The notes under the pieces were generated by a model. The model ran no database searches. It worked only from the letters and a program-made list of their open reading frames with translations, and was not told where the DNA came from. Shown here piece after piece: positions 49,097-58,077 of a stretch of 64,000 nucleotides of DNA. Every line of letters starts with the position of its first letter. Positions within the stretch are counted from its first letter, which is position 1. The stretch lies in assembly GCA_016930515.1 (NCBI GenBank), contig JAFGGO010000085.1, positions 1-64,000 of the forward strand, read 5' to 3'. Origin of the DNA: Promethearchaeota archaeon (GTDB lineage: Archaea; Asgardarchaeota; Lokiarchaeia; Sigyniarchaeales; SOKP01). The position numbers and the translations under genes were made by a program.

Positions 49097-49834
49097 TTAT
49101 CTCCTTCTCTTGTTAAATTTATATAGAATATTAGTAGCCAAATCGTTTTTCTGAGTTGCACCTATAGCTATTTCTTCTTCAACAATATATTTATCGATTG
49201 GAACGACTTCTTGATGCTTGAGAATTGCCTTTTCTATTGTAGCCTTTAAAGTTTCCTCATCCGTGTCAAATCTTTTTAAAGTTTGAACTGTAAACACGGT
49301 ATGTGGAAACAATGCAACAAAGGCCAAGATTTGGAGCCCATAACCATAGCTAATGGTGTAGTTTAATTTAAGGTTGTTTTCTAAATCAACAATTTTGAGG
49401 AAAGGAAAATATAAATCATCTGAAAGGACATATTGATAAGGTAATATTACCAAAAAATACCCATTCAATATTATTAATAATAAATTACAATACGCAAATG
49501 GTTGTGATTGTCTTGTTGAGTTAGTTTTTTCGATTGTCTTAAACGCAACACCATAAACACAAATGAAAATAAGTACTATTACAATAACGCTTATTATAAA
49601 ACCTTCTTGGAGAGATTTTGGATGATAACTTTCGTTAGGCGGATCGGCTTTTGAAATACTTGTATTCCATCCAATAAATAGGTTTAGTGTCCAGTCTACC
49701 ATGAGCAATCCATCAGCAGAGTAAGCTTGAAATCGATACCATTCAAAAAAAAAGGAAACAAATAAGATTGCCGTTCCTATTAGGAACATCCATTTGGAAA
49801 AGTCTGCATTACTGCTTTCGGAATTTGTTCCCAA
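49097..49834 (-). CDS. Four-TM operon membrane protein
   Basis: The 245-residue protein has membrane helices at about 13-30, 78-100, 115-138 and 165-185. An outward loop between helices 1 and 2 carries Trp, Asn and Asp residues (WTLNLFIGWNTSISKADPP). The cytoplasmic C-terminal 60 residues are charged and helical and end RRR. It starts at TTG 49834 with GGAGG inside the end of the upstream gene, a rather long 12 bases away. No family recognised; it sits three bases before the next gene. Confidence 0.75.
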   Translation of the reverse strand: MGTNSESSNADFSKWMFLIGTAILFVSFFFEWYRFQAYSADGLLMVDWTLNLFIGWNTSISKADPPNESYHPKSLQEGFIISVIVIVLIFICVYGVAFKTIEKTNSTRQSQPFAYCNLLLIILNGYFLVILPYQYVLSDDLYFPFLKIVDLENNLKLNYTISYGYGLQILAFVALFPHTVFTVQTLKRFDTDEETLKATIEKAILKHQEVVPIDKYIVEEEIAIGATQKNDLATNILYKFNKRRR

Positions 49835-49841
49835 TGATAAA

Positions 49842-51881
49842 TCAATCCTCCAGGAATTTACTATATTTTCGGACCAAATTCTCGTTTAAATCGTTAAGGA
49901 GTTGATTTTTATACGAAGTGAATTCTAATTGTTCGGCTTTTACCTCACTTGCTTTCAGCGTATTTTTTATTTCCAAGTCAGATAGTAACTTAAACTTAAC
50001 GGGATTCAAACCGTGCTCGTAAACAAATTGATCAAGGAAAGGACCTTCTAAACGATCGGCTATTAGAATTAAATCAGAATCGTCAATCTCTAAAGCACGT
50101 CCATATTCTCCGTCATCCTGTTGCTTTTTTAAATTTCGTTGACTTTGAAAAAATGAATATGAAATAAAGGATAGTCCCGAAATCATCAAAATCATCATTC
50201 CAAAACTCACCATCAGAATGGGAAAAGTCATTGAACGATTAACCACGGTAAATAATAGCAATCCAATACCAAATAAGGAAAATGGAATTGAAAATATTGT
50301 TGCTTTTTTTAAAGTTTTATCGCAGCTATTAATATATTCCTCAAGAAAAGTCTCGTTCTTTACAAGCGAATTTGTAATGAAGTGTTTTTTTTCCAAATAA
50401 TCTAATAAATCAGAGAGTTGGGATTCGCTAACCACATGCATATTTTTCTTTTTCTGATAGGCAAAAGGAACTTTCAATGCTTCGAGAAATCTAACATCTC
50501 CTTTTGAAACGAGTATTGGTGTAATTATAGTTTTTATAACTAGTTCTTTTGTTTTTAATATCCTTGTATTACCAGAGAAAGGTTTTTGAACGGATAAATC
50601 CTCTTGAAAATATTTAGATAGATAAGAAAGAACGGATCCTGCCTTATCGATGTTAGATAACAATTTCTGAGTAGTTATTTTTAAAGCCTTAATTCCAGAT
50701 TCTACGAGCAAGCGTTCCTTGTAAGGATTTAACGAATCTATTCCTGCTTTGGGATGATATTTGATCTCTTCTTCTCCGATTTTCAGATCTCCCGTGGTTT
50801 TGGCGAGCTTAATTGGCACGATGAGAACAATCTCCATCAAATCAGACACTTGGACGCTTTTAATCCCAATTGCATCTACTTGTTGGAATAATTCTATATA
50901 CATTGTTTTTCTTGAAGGAAGTAATGAGAAACCTCCAGAATGAAGAAAATTCTCAATTTTTCTGATCAAACTAGAAGATTCTTTCCAATCCAATAGTTCA
51001 TCCTCAAGCTCTGCTCTATTTTCGCTCTGGTTTTCTTGAAACATAGAATTTTTTAGAATTTTTTTTTGAAGAGTGCAATTAGTAACTTGTTGGTTTTTAT
51101 CTTCTTCAAAATCCTCAATGTTGAAATCAGGAAGATTCTCCTCTACAGATTCAGTTTCTATCAAATCATATATTTCTTCAATATCTAGTCTATTCTTAAG
51201 AGAATCATCTATATCTCCCAAAGTTTCAATTTGCTCTAAACTTTTAATCGATGCATTATCAGCATTTAAGGTTAATTTTATATCTATTGATTTTGCATCT
51301 TTTTCTTCAAATTTAGACTTTACAGGAACGAAGTTTTTCAAGCTTTCTTGCTGCATTTGATATTTAGCTGCTCTAATATATTTCTCAGCGGATTTTGCTG
51401 CAATTCCTTTTATCGAGCATAATTGACCGATATTTTTGGACGCTAAATCTTGAAGGGTATGAATTCCTGCTTGTCTAAATAAATTGGCAGTTGTCACACC
51501 AATTCCGTTTATTTGACTAATATCTGTCGTTCCTTTCTTTACGCTCGCCACGAAAGGCTTACTAGTATCTTCTTTAGAATTAACTTCTTTGACGACCATT
51601 TCTTGTTCTCCTTTAGGTGTTATAATATCAGCAACGTCCGCGATAGCTTGCTTCTTGTCCGTATCTGAAATTATAATTTTAACTTCCGATAAAATACTTC
51701 GAAATAAATTTATCCACTTTTTACTCTGAATTTTTTCGGATATTTCGATTCCTTTTCGAATTAAAACGAGCGCTTGTTCGTAATCGAGAGTTTCAATGGC
51801 TTGATTTACGCTATCTTCAAGAATCGTGAGATCCCATTCTACTTCGAGGTCTTGTTCGTCAATTTGATCGATTGTAGTCAT
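49842..51881 (-). CDS. HhH-domain membrane protein, first gene of the operon
   Basis: 679 residues. N-terminal helices (1-75, TPR-like) are followed by a helix-hairpin-helix pair at about 120-172 (INGIGVTTANLFRQAGI, then LCSIKGIAAKSAEKYI), a DNA- or protein-binding fold seen in RadA and Pol beta-type proteins. An acidic disordered stretch follows (about 200-285), then a folded domain (310-510), a two-helix membrane hairpin (about 545-600) and a cytoplasmic end with a possible nucleotide- or peptide-binding fold. AAGGCG precedes the ATG weakly. The mixture of DNA-binding-type HhH and membrane anchoring is unusual. It heads the six-gene operon. Confidence 0.8.
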   Translation of the reverse strand: MTTIDQIDEQDLEVEWDLTILEDSVNQAIETLDYEQALVLIRKGIEISEKIQSKKWINLFRSILSEVKIIISDTDKKQAIADVADIITPKGEQEMVVKEVNSKEDTSKPFVASVKKGTTDISQINGIGVTTANLFRQAGIHTLQDLASKNIGQLCSIKGIAAKSAEKYIRAAKYQMQQESLKNFVPVKSKFEEKDAKSIDIKLTLNADNASIKSLEQIETLGDIDDSLKNRLDIEEIYDLIETESVEENLPDFNIEDFEEDKNQQVTNCTLQKKILKNSMFQENQSENRAELEDELLDWKESSSLIRKIENFLHSGGFSLLPSRKTMYIELFQQVDAIGIKSVQVSDLMEIVLIVPIKLAKTTGDLKIGEEEIKYHPKAGIDSLNPYKERLLVESGIKALKITTQKLLSNIDKAGSVLSYLSKYFQEDLSVQKPFSGNTRILKTKELVIKTIITPILVSKGDVRFLEALKVPFAYQKKKNMHVVSESQLSDLLDYLEKKHFITNSLVKNETFLEEYINSCDKTLKKATIFSIPFSLFGIGLLLFTVVNRSMTFPILMVSFGMMILMISGLSFISYSFFQSQRNLKKQQDDGEYGRALEIDDSDLILIADRLEGPFLDQFVYEHGLNPVKFKLLSDLEIKNTLKASEVKAEQLEFTSYKNQLLNDLNENLVRKYSKFLED

Positions 51882-52044
51882 GTATAGATCGCCTTACAAA
51901 TACAACCGTTATATTTAAAGAAAAAAAGGAAAAAATGGAAAAATGAAGTAAGGTGTTGAAATTTAGATAAAATTATACTCTTTTGAACTTAAGATAATAC
52001 TATAAACAAAATCATCGATAGAAAAATTAATTAATCTGTAATAT

Positions 52045-54033
52045 TTAACGATTGAATTCTATATTATAATTTTCTGTCTCCATATATACTTTCACACCTG
52101 CGTCTTTTAAGGTGTCGAGAATTTTAAAAGATTCAATGTCACCTTGTTCGATAAAGGGGTTGTTTATCAACCACACTTCTTCGAGTGAATTTAAGGAAGA
52201 AAACGAATTGGGAAGCGATATCAAAAGGTTGTTATGCAGGTACAATTTTCGAAGAGATGAAAGGTTGCCAATCGATTCGGGTAGCGTTTCTAGGGCGTTA
52301 TTTTGGAGGGAAAGGATTTCAAGAGATGAGAGGTTTCCAATGGTTTCTGGTAGCTTTTTTAACCTGTTCCACGAGAGATTTAACTCTTCAAGGCTTGCAA
52401 GATTCCCAATTGAGTCAGGAAGTTCACTCAAGCGGTTATCGTAAATTAGTAACTTTTTAAGTGAATTGAGTTTACCTATAGTTTCGGGTAAAGAAGTCAA
52501 GATATTTCTTTCCAGAGAAAGCCCTTGGAGCATTACAAGGTTTCCGATTGATGTTGGAAGCGTGGAGAGTTGATTGTCATGAATCCATATTTCTCTCACT
52601 AGTTCAAGATTTCCCATGGATTCAGGGAGTTTATGTAATTGATTTGATTGGAGGAAAAGGAACCTGAGTGATGCGAGGTTTCCAATTGATTCAGGAAGTT
52701 CCCTTAATTTATTAGTGAATAACCACAGTTGTTGGAGTGAAGTGAGATTCCCAATAGTTTCTGGAAGATATTCTATTTCATTTTTTTGCAGGTATAATAT
52801 TTTAAGGGATAAAAGATATCCAATTGATTCTGGAAGCTCCTTGAGCATGTTCGCTTCTAAATCTAAAGTGAGTAGGTTATGGATGTTTCCAATAGATTTT
52901 GGAACTCTCAATAACCGATTATTTGAGGCTAAAATAACTTGTAATGAAGTAAGATTAGAGATCGTCTCGGGAAATGATTCAAGTAAATTATTTGATATAT
53001 AGATTTTTTCTAAGCAAGAAAGATCACCAAGAGACTCTGGAAGTTCCTTTAATAAATTATTTTGCAGATAAATCCTTTTAAGAGAGCTTGATTTGCCAAT
53101 ATTTTCTGGGAGCGAAGAAATCCTGTTAAATTGAGCCTCCAACGCTTGAAGCGAATAGAGTTTCTCAATATTGTTAGGCAAAGATTCGAGTTTATTATTA
53201 CCTATTGACAAAGATTTTAACGAAGACAAGTTGCCAAGAGATTCTGGAAGGTAAATTAAATTATTTTCGCTAAGATCCAAGATTCGCAATTTTTCAAGGT
53301 TACCGAGAGAATCAGGAACTTCAATCAACTTATTACGCCTTATATTTAATTCTCTGAGCGTTTTAAGGTTGCCCATCCATTCAGGAAGCGTTTTTAATCG
53401 ATTGTGTGTCAACCATAACTTTTTGATGGTAAGGTGATTTTTTAATCCCTTAAGAAGATTGAGATCGGTAATGTACTTTTGTCGAAGGTCTAAAATGTTC
53501 TTGACCGTGGGGATTGATTTGAAGTAATGTTGAATGGATTTTGATACAACTTCGATTTCCTCCTCATTGAAATAGCTTAGATAAGCTTGCTCTAAAAGGT
53601 ATTTAACAACCGAGGGATAACCACTCGATATTCGCTTGGCGATTTCATCTTTAAAGATCTTTTTAGCTAGGGGATCCCCAACTTCTGACAGTTTTTTAAG
53701 CAAGGGAAAAGAAAGATTGCTGTGAAGCAAACGCGTGTCGTAATTATTTTCATTCCAGGTTTGAAGGTTTGAACAATGTCCCCAGAATTCTTGAATTGGT
53801 GTAATATCGTGAATTCCCCCCTCGTATATTCGATTATTATGTAAGGTTTTGAAAATTTCAGATGCTTGATCGATGGTATCTATTTGGTCGTATTCGGATG
53901 CTTGATCCTTAAAAATTTTCAGGACAAGTCTCATGCATTGTAAGAACTTTTCTCCGTTAATGTATATGAAAGTTTTATCGTCTTCAAGTCTTAGCTTTAT
54001 GTAGGCATTGACCGTAAATTCCATGGAATCCAT
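52045..54033 (-). CDS. 19-repeat leucine-rich repeat protein, Lokiarchaeal type
   Basis: The 662-residue protein has an N-terminal domain of about 190 residues (INGEKFLQCMRLVL, EFWGHCSNLQTWNENNYDTR, LLHSNLSFPLLKKLSEVGDP) that I associate with the LRR proteins abundant in Lokiarchaeia. It is followed by 19 tandem leucine-rich repeats of 23 residues with the LPESIGNLxSL consensus, then a short C-terminal cap. The repeats are nearly identical in length and form a bacterial/plant-like LRR solenoid for protein binding. A link to the many small GTPases of such archaea is plausible but unproven. AAGG precedes the ATG. Confidence 0.92.
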   Translation of the reverse strand: MDSMEFTVNAYIKLRLEDDKTFIYINGEKFLQCMRLVLKIFKDQASEYDQIDTIDQASEIFKTLHNNRIYEGGIHDITPIQEFWGHCSNLQTWNENNYDTRLLHSNLSFPLLKKLSEVGDPLAKKIFKDEIAKRISSGYPSVVKYLLEQAYLSYFNEEEIEVVSKSIQHYFKSIPTVKNILDLRQKYITDLNLLKGLKNHLTIKKLWLTHNRLKTLPEWMGNLKTLRELNIRRNKLIEVPDSLGNLEKLRILDLSENNLIYLPESLGNLSSLKSLSIGNNKLESLPNNIEKLYSLQALEAQFNRISSLPENIGKSSSLKRIYLQNNLLKELPESLGDLSCLEKIYISNNLLESFPETISNLTSLQVILASNNRLLRVPKSIGNIHNLLTLDLEANMLKELPESIGYLLSLKILYLQKNEIEYLPETIGNLTSLQQLWLFTNKLRELPESIGNLASLRFLFLQSNQLHKLPESMGNLELVREIWIHDNQLSTLPTSIGNLVMLQGLSLERNILTSLPETIGKLNSLKKLLIYDNRLSELPDSIGNLASLEELNLSWNRLKKLPETIGNLSSLEILSLQNNALETLPESIGNLSSLRKLYLHNNLLISLPNSFSSLNSLEEVWLINNPFIEQGDIESFKILDTLKDAGVKVYMETENYNIEFNR

Positions 54034-54167
54034 CCTTACCCAATTTTAAAATTAATGAACTTAATAATATTTAAATAATCCCTTAAAAGAAATTGCTATC
54101 GAATTTGCGTGTTCAATTCTTTAAAAATCTAATGGCAATATTGGTTCAAAAATATTTCTTTTTTTTG

Positions 54168-54177
54168 TTTATATATA
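54168..54177 (+). promoter_or_regulatory. TATA box of the zinc protein-Hel308 operon
   Basis: TTTATATATA lies 53 bases upstream of the ATG at 54230. That places the expected transcription start about 30 bases before the start codon, leaving room for the GAGGT Shine-Dalgarno eight bases before the ATG. Confidence 0.45.
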
Positions 54178-54229
54178 CTGATAACACATACAAATCAATG
54201 TATTTATCAATAAAACGAGGTATTATAAA

Positions 54230-54541
54230 ATGGTAATAACAGAAAAGAATCTTAAAGATATCGTAAAGTACAAGCAAAACACGAAAAATGCTCATAAATG
54301 CCCATTTTGTAAGAAAAAGATAGAAATTGGAATTGAATATGAAATGTTGAGCAAGTTGAAAGAAGAAAACCGCTTTCCATACCCTCACGTGGTATTACAC
54401 GGTAATCCTCTTCATGCAATGGTGTGCTATATAGATAGTAATTTAACTGTAAGAAATGTGAGCGTCATCAAGAGTGTTGAAATATCTCGCGATTCAGAAA
54501 CATTTGCACAATTGATGAATAAATGGGCAAATCCGTATTAA
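54230..54541 (+). CDS. Small zinc-binding protein upstream of Hel308
   Basis: 103 residues: a basic N-terminus, a Cys pair HKCPFCKKKIEIGIEY, then YPHVVLHGNPLHAMVCYIDS containing further His and Cys residues that could complete a zinc site, then a strand-helix tail. The pattern HGNPLHAMVxYID is familiar to me from uncharacterised Asgard proteins. It starts 14 bases before the Hel308-like gene and is co-transcribed with it, suggesting a partner in the same DNA-repair pathway. The GAGGT site supports the start. Confidence 0.75.
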   Translation: MVITEKNLKDIVKYKQNTKNAHKCPFCKKKIEIGIEYEMLSKLKEENRFPYPHVVLHGNPLHAMVCYIDSNLTVRNVSVIKSVEISRDSETFAQLMNKWANPY

Positions 54542-54555
54542 TTCGGTGAAAAGCC

Positions 54556-57075
54556 GTGGATTTAATCGATTTTGCAAGCGAGACGAAAAAATCGCAACTT
54601 TTAAAGGACAAGAAGGACGAAATTTTTGCCTATATATCTGACGAAAGAATTTTAAGGGCCCTCTTCGAATCAAAAATTTTTAGATTGAGGAATATTCAGA
54701 AGGAAACTATAGAAAAAGGTCTTTTTTTTGGGAAATCATTTTTAATATGTGCTCCGTCTGGGAGTGGAAAAACGCTAATTGGAGAGTTGTGCGCCGTGAA
54801 CACGGCACTTCAATGCTTAGGCAAGGCGGTATATCTTGTTCCTTTTAAAGCTCTTGCTACTGAAAAATATGTTCACTTTAAAAAAACTTATGAAAAATAT
54901 GGCTTGAAAGTGATACTTTCCATTGGAGATTACGACGCTGAAGATTCGGAATTGGCTAGGGCAGACGTGATAGTGACAACATACGAAAAATTGGATTCCT
55001 TGGTCCGAAACTTCCATTATAAGGAATGGATTTTCGAAATTACGAGTATTATTATCGATGAGATTCATATTATTGGCGAAGGCGATCGCGGCCCTCGTTT
55101 GGAGTCCTTGATCGTGAGACTCAACGATTTTTTAAACCACCCCCAGATCGTAGGCCTCTCCGCAACTATTGCGAATCCAGAAACGTTTAATTCTTGGCTA
55201 TCTTCACTCGGAAATATATCTACTCTTATTTATTCAGATCATCGACCTGTGCCTTTGCATTACAACATACTTCGCACTCAAAACAAGGAATCAACTATCA
55301 AGAAATTAACGAGCAAGACATTGGAAGAAGGAGGTCAAGTTGTGGTTTTTTTAAACACGAGAAAAAATACAAGGGAACAGGCCTTTAACTTGAAAGAAAC
55401 CGTAAAACGCTTTATCATAGAAGAAGATCGCCAAAAACTCGTTAAGATAGCTAATGACTTGAAAGAAGTGAAGGGTTTTAATCAAGATTTAAAGAAGATA
55501 CTCCTCAATGGTGTAGCATTCCATCACGCAGGGCTCTTACCAAAGGAACGAAAGCTCGTGGAGGATAACTATCGACAAAAGCTAATCAAGGTACTTTGCT
55601 GTACAACCACGCTTTCGGCAGGTGTAAACATACCTGCTCGAGTCGTCATTTTAAAGAACTTTAAAAAATATGTAACCTCTGGAAAAAGGATTGGTAATTT
55701 CGAGGGTTTTCACGAGAATAGTGATGGATTTACCTACTTTAAAGCGTTTACATCAAATGAGGTCTTTCAAATGCTTGGAAGAGCAGGAAGACCGGGCTTA
55801 GATAGCGTAGGAAGAGGATATATCTTAGTAAAAGATCTTGAAGAGAAAGAATGGGTGGAGGAATATTACTTTAAATCGCTTGATATTCAATCGCTTGAAT
55901 TGATACCTCGATATAACGACCTGCTTTCCTCTCTGAACAATATGAATACTCTCATGGAACAAACCTTATTGAGAGTATATGAAGAAGAAAAAGTTACTCT
56001 CGAAAGAATTGTTTCTTTTTTTGAAAAAACCTATTTTTGGTATAATACCAAGGAAAATGATAGGATGCGTCAAATTCCAATTGAGGAACTATTGATGATT
56101 CGCGAGATCTCAGCATTGAATGTGCTTAAATTGCATTCCCATCCAAATAAAGTAGAGGAATTAAAGAAAAGAGACAATGGTGTAAAAATCACGGGTTTAA
56201 CAAAATCGACGATTAATGGATATGTCAAATCGGAATTTGGCGTTTTCTCCTGCCAGTTCGACATAAATACGGGTGTTCGATGTAGTTGCGGGTTTGAGAA
56301 TGGGATTTCAGATAATTTTGCAAAACAAGAATTTTCGTTTGAATTTTGCGACCATATAACCTTGTTTCTAATGCACCTCCTCAAGCGAGATCAAGGCAAT
56401 TTCTTAAAACACATTAATGATATCGTTCCTAAATCCGTCAAAAATCAATATGTGCTCAATTACTTGTTCGACAAGGGTCTTTTACTTAAGATTGCAGGAG
56501 AAAACATATGTTGTTCAAGATTTGGTCGTTTGATCGTTTCTCTTTATTTATATCCCATGTCCGGAGTGTTAATAAGACATCGTCTTGAAAATATCGAAAT
56601 AAAGACATATAAGGACCTCATCACGGAAGCTTACGGCATACTTAAAGCGGAAAAAAAGGTTCGAGACAACAAGATGCTCCTTCCTGTTGTAGAATACGCC
56701 GACGAGGTACCATTGGATCAAATCATTGAAGATCACGGAATATTTGCCGGGGATTTATACGCGGTTAAGAATAACATGGAACGCGTCATGGTATTCATAA
56801 AAGAAATTGCCAGACATTTGAGCGAAACCGATCCTTCTCTCGTTGAGGTAACTGAAATGGCCGAAACCTTAACTATAAGATTAAAGCACGGAATTAAAGA
56901 GGAGTTATTTGACTTGGTATTGAGGCTTCCAAATGTAGGAAGGTCGAGGGCTCGAATTCTTTACGACGCTGGCTTCCACACAGTAGAACAAGTAAGAAAG
57001 CAGAACTACTACTTGCTTCACAGAAAAACGGGATTAGGCGTTCGAACTTGTAAGAAATTAGTCGCCAAGGAATAA
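54556..57075 (+). CDS. Hel308-like helicase with inserted SWIM zinc finger
   Basis: The 839-residue Ski2-type superfamily 2 helicase has Walker A in APSGSGKT (66-73), DEIH (168-171), LSATIANPE, and motif VI QMLGRAGRPG (405-414); the C-terminus has an HhH-like sequence (RLPNVGRSRARILYDAGFHT). Hel308 unwinds DNA at stalled replication forks. An insertion near residues 566-600 contains C576, C578, C598 and H600, matching the CxC-xn-CxH SWIM zinc-finger pattern, not present in typical Hel308. It starts at GTG 54556, 14 bases after the zinc-protein gene. Confidence 0.9.
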   Translation: MDLIDFASETKKSQLLKDKKDEIFAYISDERILRALFESKIFRLRNIQKETIEKGLFFGKSFLICAPSGSGKTLIGELCAVNTALQCLGKAVYLVPFKALATEKYVHFKKTYEKYGLKVILSIGDYDAEDSELARADVIVTTYEKLDSLVRNFHYKEWIFEITSIIIDEIHIIGEGDRGPRLESLIVRLNDFLNHPQIVGLSATIANPETFNSWLSSLGNISTLIYSDHRPVPLHYNILRTQNKESTIKKLTSKTLEEGGQVVVFLNTRKNTREQAFNLKETVKRFIIEEDRQKLVKIANDLKEVKGFNQDLKKILLNGVAFHHAGLLPKERKLVEDNYRQKLIKVLCCTTTLSAGVNIPARVVILKNFKKYVTSGKRIGNFEGFHENSDGFTYFKAFTSNEVFQMLGRAGRPGLDSVGRGYILVKDLEEKEWVEEYYFKSLDIQSLELIPRYNDLLSSLNNMNTLMEQTLLRVYEEEKVTLERIVSFFEKTYFWYNTKENDRMRQIPIEELLMIREISALNVLKLHSHPNKVEELKKRDNGVKITGLTKSTINGYVKSEFGVFSCQFDINTGVRCSCGFENGISDNFAKQEFSFEFCDHITLFLMHLLKRDQGNFLKHINDIVPKSVKNQYVLNYLFDKGLLLKIAGENICCSRFGRLIVSLYLYPMSGVLIRHRLENIEIKTYKDLITEAYGILKAEKKVRDNKMLLPVVEYADEVPLDQIIEDHGIFAGDLYAVKNNMERVMVFIKEIARHLSETDPSLVEVTEMAETLTIRLKHGIKEELFDLVLRLPNVGRSRARILYDAGFHTVEQVRKQNYYLLHRKTGLGVRTCKKLVAKE

Positions 57076-57200
57076 AAAATTCTTTATTCCAAACCCCTCT
57101 AGTTCTTTTGATAACCCTCACTTTGAATATAGATTTTTTTCTTTATATGTATCAATTGTAATATCATTGTAAAAAATTTATCCTAAGATAAGCGATTCTC

Positions 57201-57503
57201 GTGATTGGCAATTCAACTGAAAAAAAAAAAGATGCCAAATCGGATAATCCAAATATGTCATTACCAGAAGGAAAGGACTTAGTAAAAGAATGCTCTGAAT
57301 CAAGCATTCAAAGGATCAAAAAGAATCTTGTTAAAAAACTAAATATTGAATTGAGCGAAAACTTATCGATAATCGCTCAAATTAACGATTTATTACTTAC
57401 TTCGAATTTAATGCCAGAGGAAAAAAAGCTTGAATATTGCAAAGGTCAGCGCCATTTTATGAAGCAATATTTAAAGTATATTTCGCTAAAATATGGATTA
57501 TGA
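57201..57503 (+). CDS. Small helical hypothetical protein
   Basis: 100 residues: a Lys/Asp/Asn-rich disordered start (about 1-30) then a predominantly helical domain (SIQRIKKNLVKKLNIELSEN and EEKKLEYCKGQRHFMKQYLKYI) with no membrane segments. GTG is the only start candidate near the open frame and lacks a strong Shine-Dalgarno. It sits on the plus strand after the Hel308 gene and converges on the Hef operon. No family recognised. Confidence 0.6.
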   Translation: MIGNSTEKKKDAKSDNPNMSLPEGKDLVKECSESSIQRIKKNLVKKLNIELSENLSIIAQINDLLLTSNLMPEEKKLEYCKGQRHFMKQYLKYISLKYGL

Positions 57504-57561
57504 AATCGAAATTGGATATTGTTTGTGCTAAAAATCCCTCAATGTTATTTTTTTTGTTCCT

Positions 57562-58077
57562 TTATTTCTGGATATAAAATAAATCTTCTTGCGTCTTTTT
57601 CAAAAAACCTTCTCGAAAACAGATATCTATAAATCTTTTAACTTTTTCTTTTGAAATTCCGTGATCTTCGGCAAGCATGTAAATGACATGTTCCGGAAAT
57701 CGTTTAAATCTTTGATCGAGTTTTCTTAAAACCATTTTGAAAAAATCGTATTTAGTAAGTTCTTTGTTGCTATAAATATTATCAAAATTACTCGAATTAG
57801 AAATACTATAATCTCCATCTGCTGAAAAATCTGGAAGTCTACCTGTTTCTTTTAAGGACAAGCTATTTTGCAGTTCAATTAATCTTTTTCTTGCGGCAGT
57901 TGCTCCCTTTATTACTTCTGAAGTCGATTCTAATTGAGTAACTATGTGAAAATGCCCGCATCTCAAGCATTTTTTACGTTTTTGAGTCGTCTTCACAAGC
58001 GAATAATTATTACACTTGAAACAACAAAATACGAAATAGGGAGTTACGTCTTTTTTCCATCCCCTTTCTTTCATCAA
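57562..58077 (-). CDS. Zinc-ribbon and winged-helix protein in Hef operon
   Basis: 171 residues. The N-terminus contains a zinc ribbon (FCCFKCNNYSLVKTTQKRKK then CLRCGHFHI), reminiscent of the archaeal DUF1922 family. A helical region follows (VIKGATAARKRLIELQ), a polar linker, then a winged-helix-type domain (about 105-171, YDFFKMVLRKLDQRF and LAEDHGISKEKVKRFIDICF). It overlaps the end of the Hef-like gene by four bases and is its downstream partner. DNA or RNA binding in replication-fork repair is inferred. Confidence 0.78.
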   Translation of the reverse strand: MMKERGWKKDVTPYFVFCCFKCNNYSLVKTTQKRKKCLRCGHFHIVTQLESTSEVIKGATAARKRLIELQNSLSLKETGRLPDFSADGDYSISNSSNFDNIYSNKELTKYDFFKMVLRKLDQRFKRFPEHVIYMLAEDHGISKEKVKRFIDICFREGFLKKTQEDLFYIQK

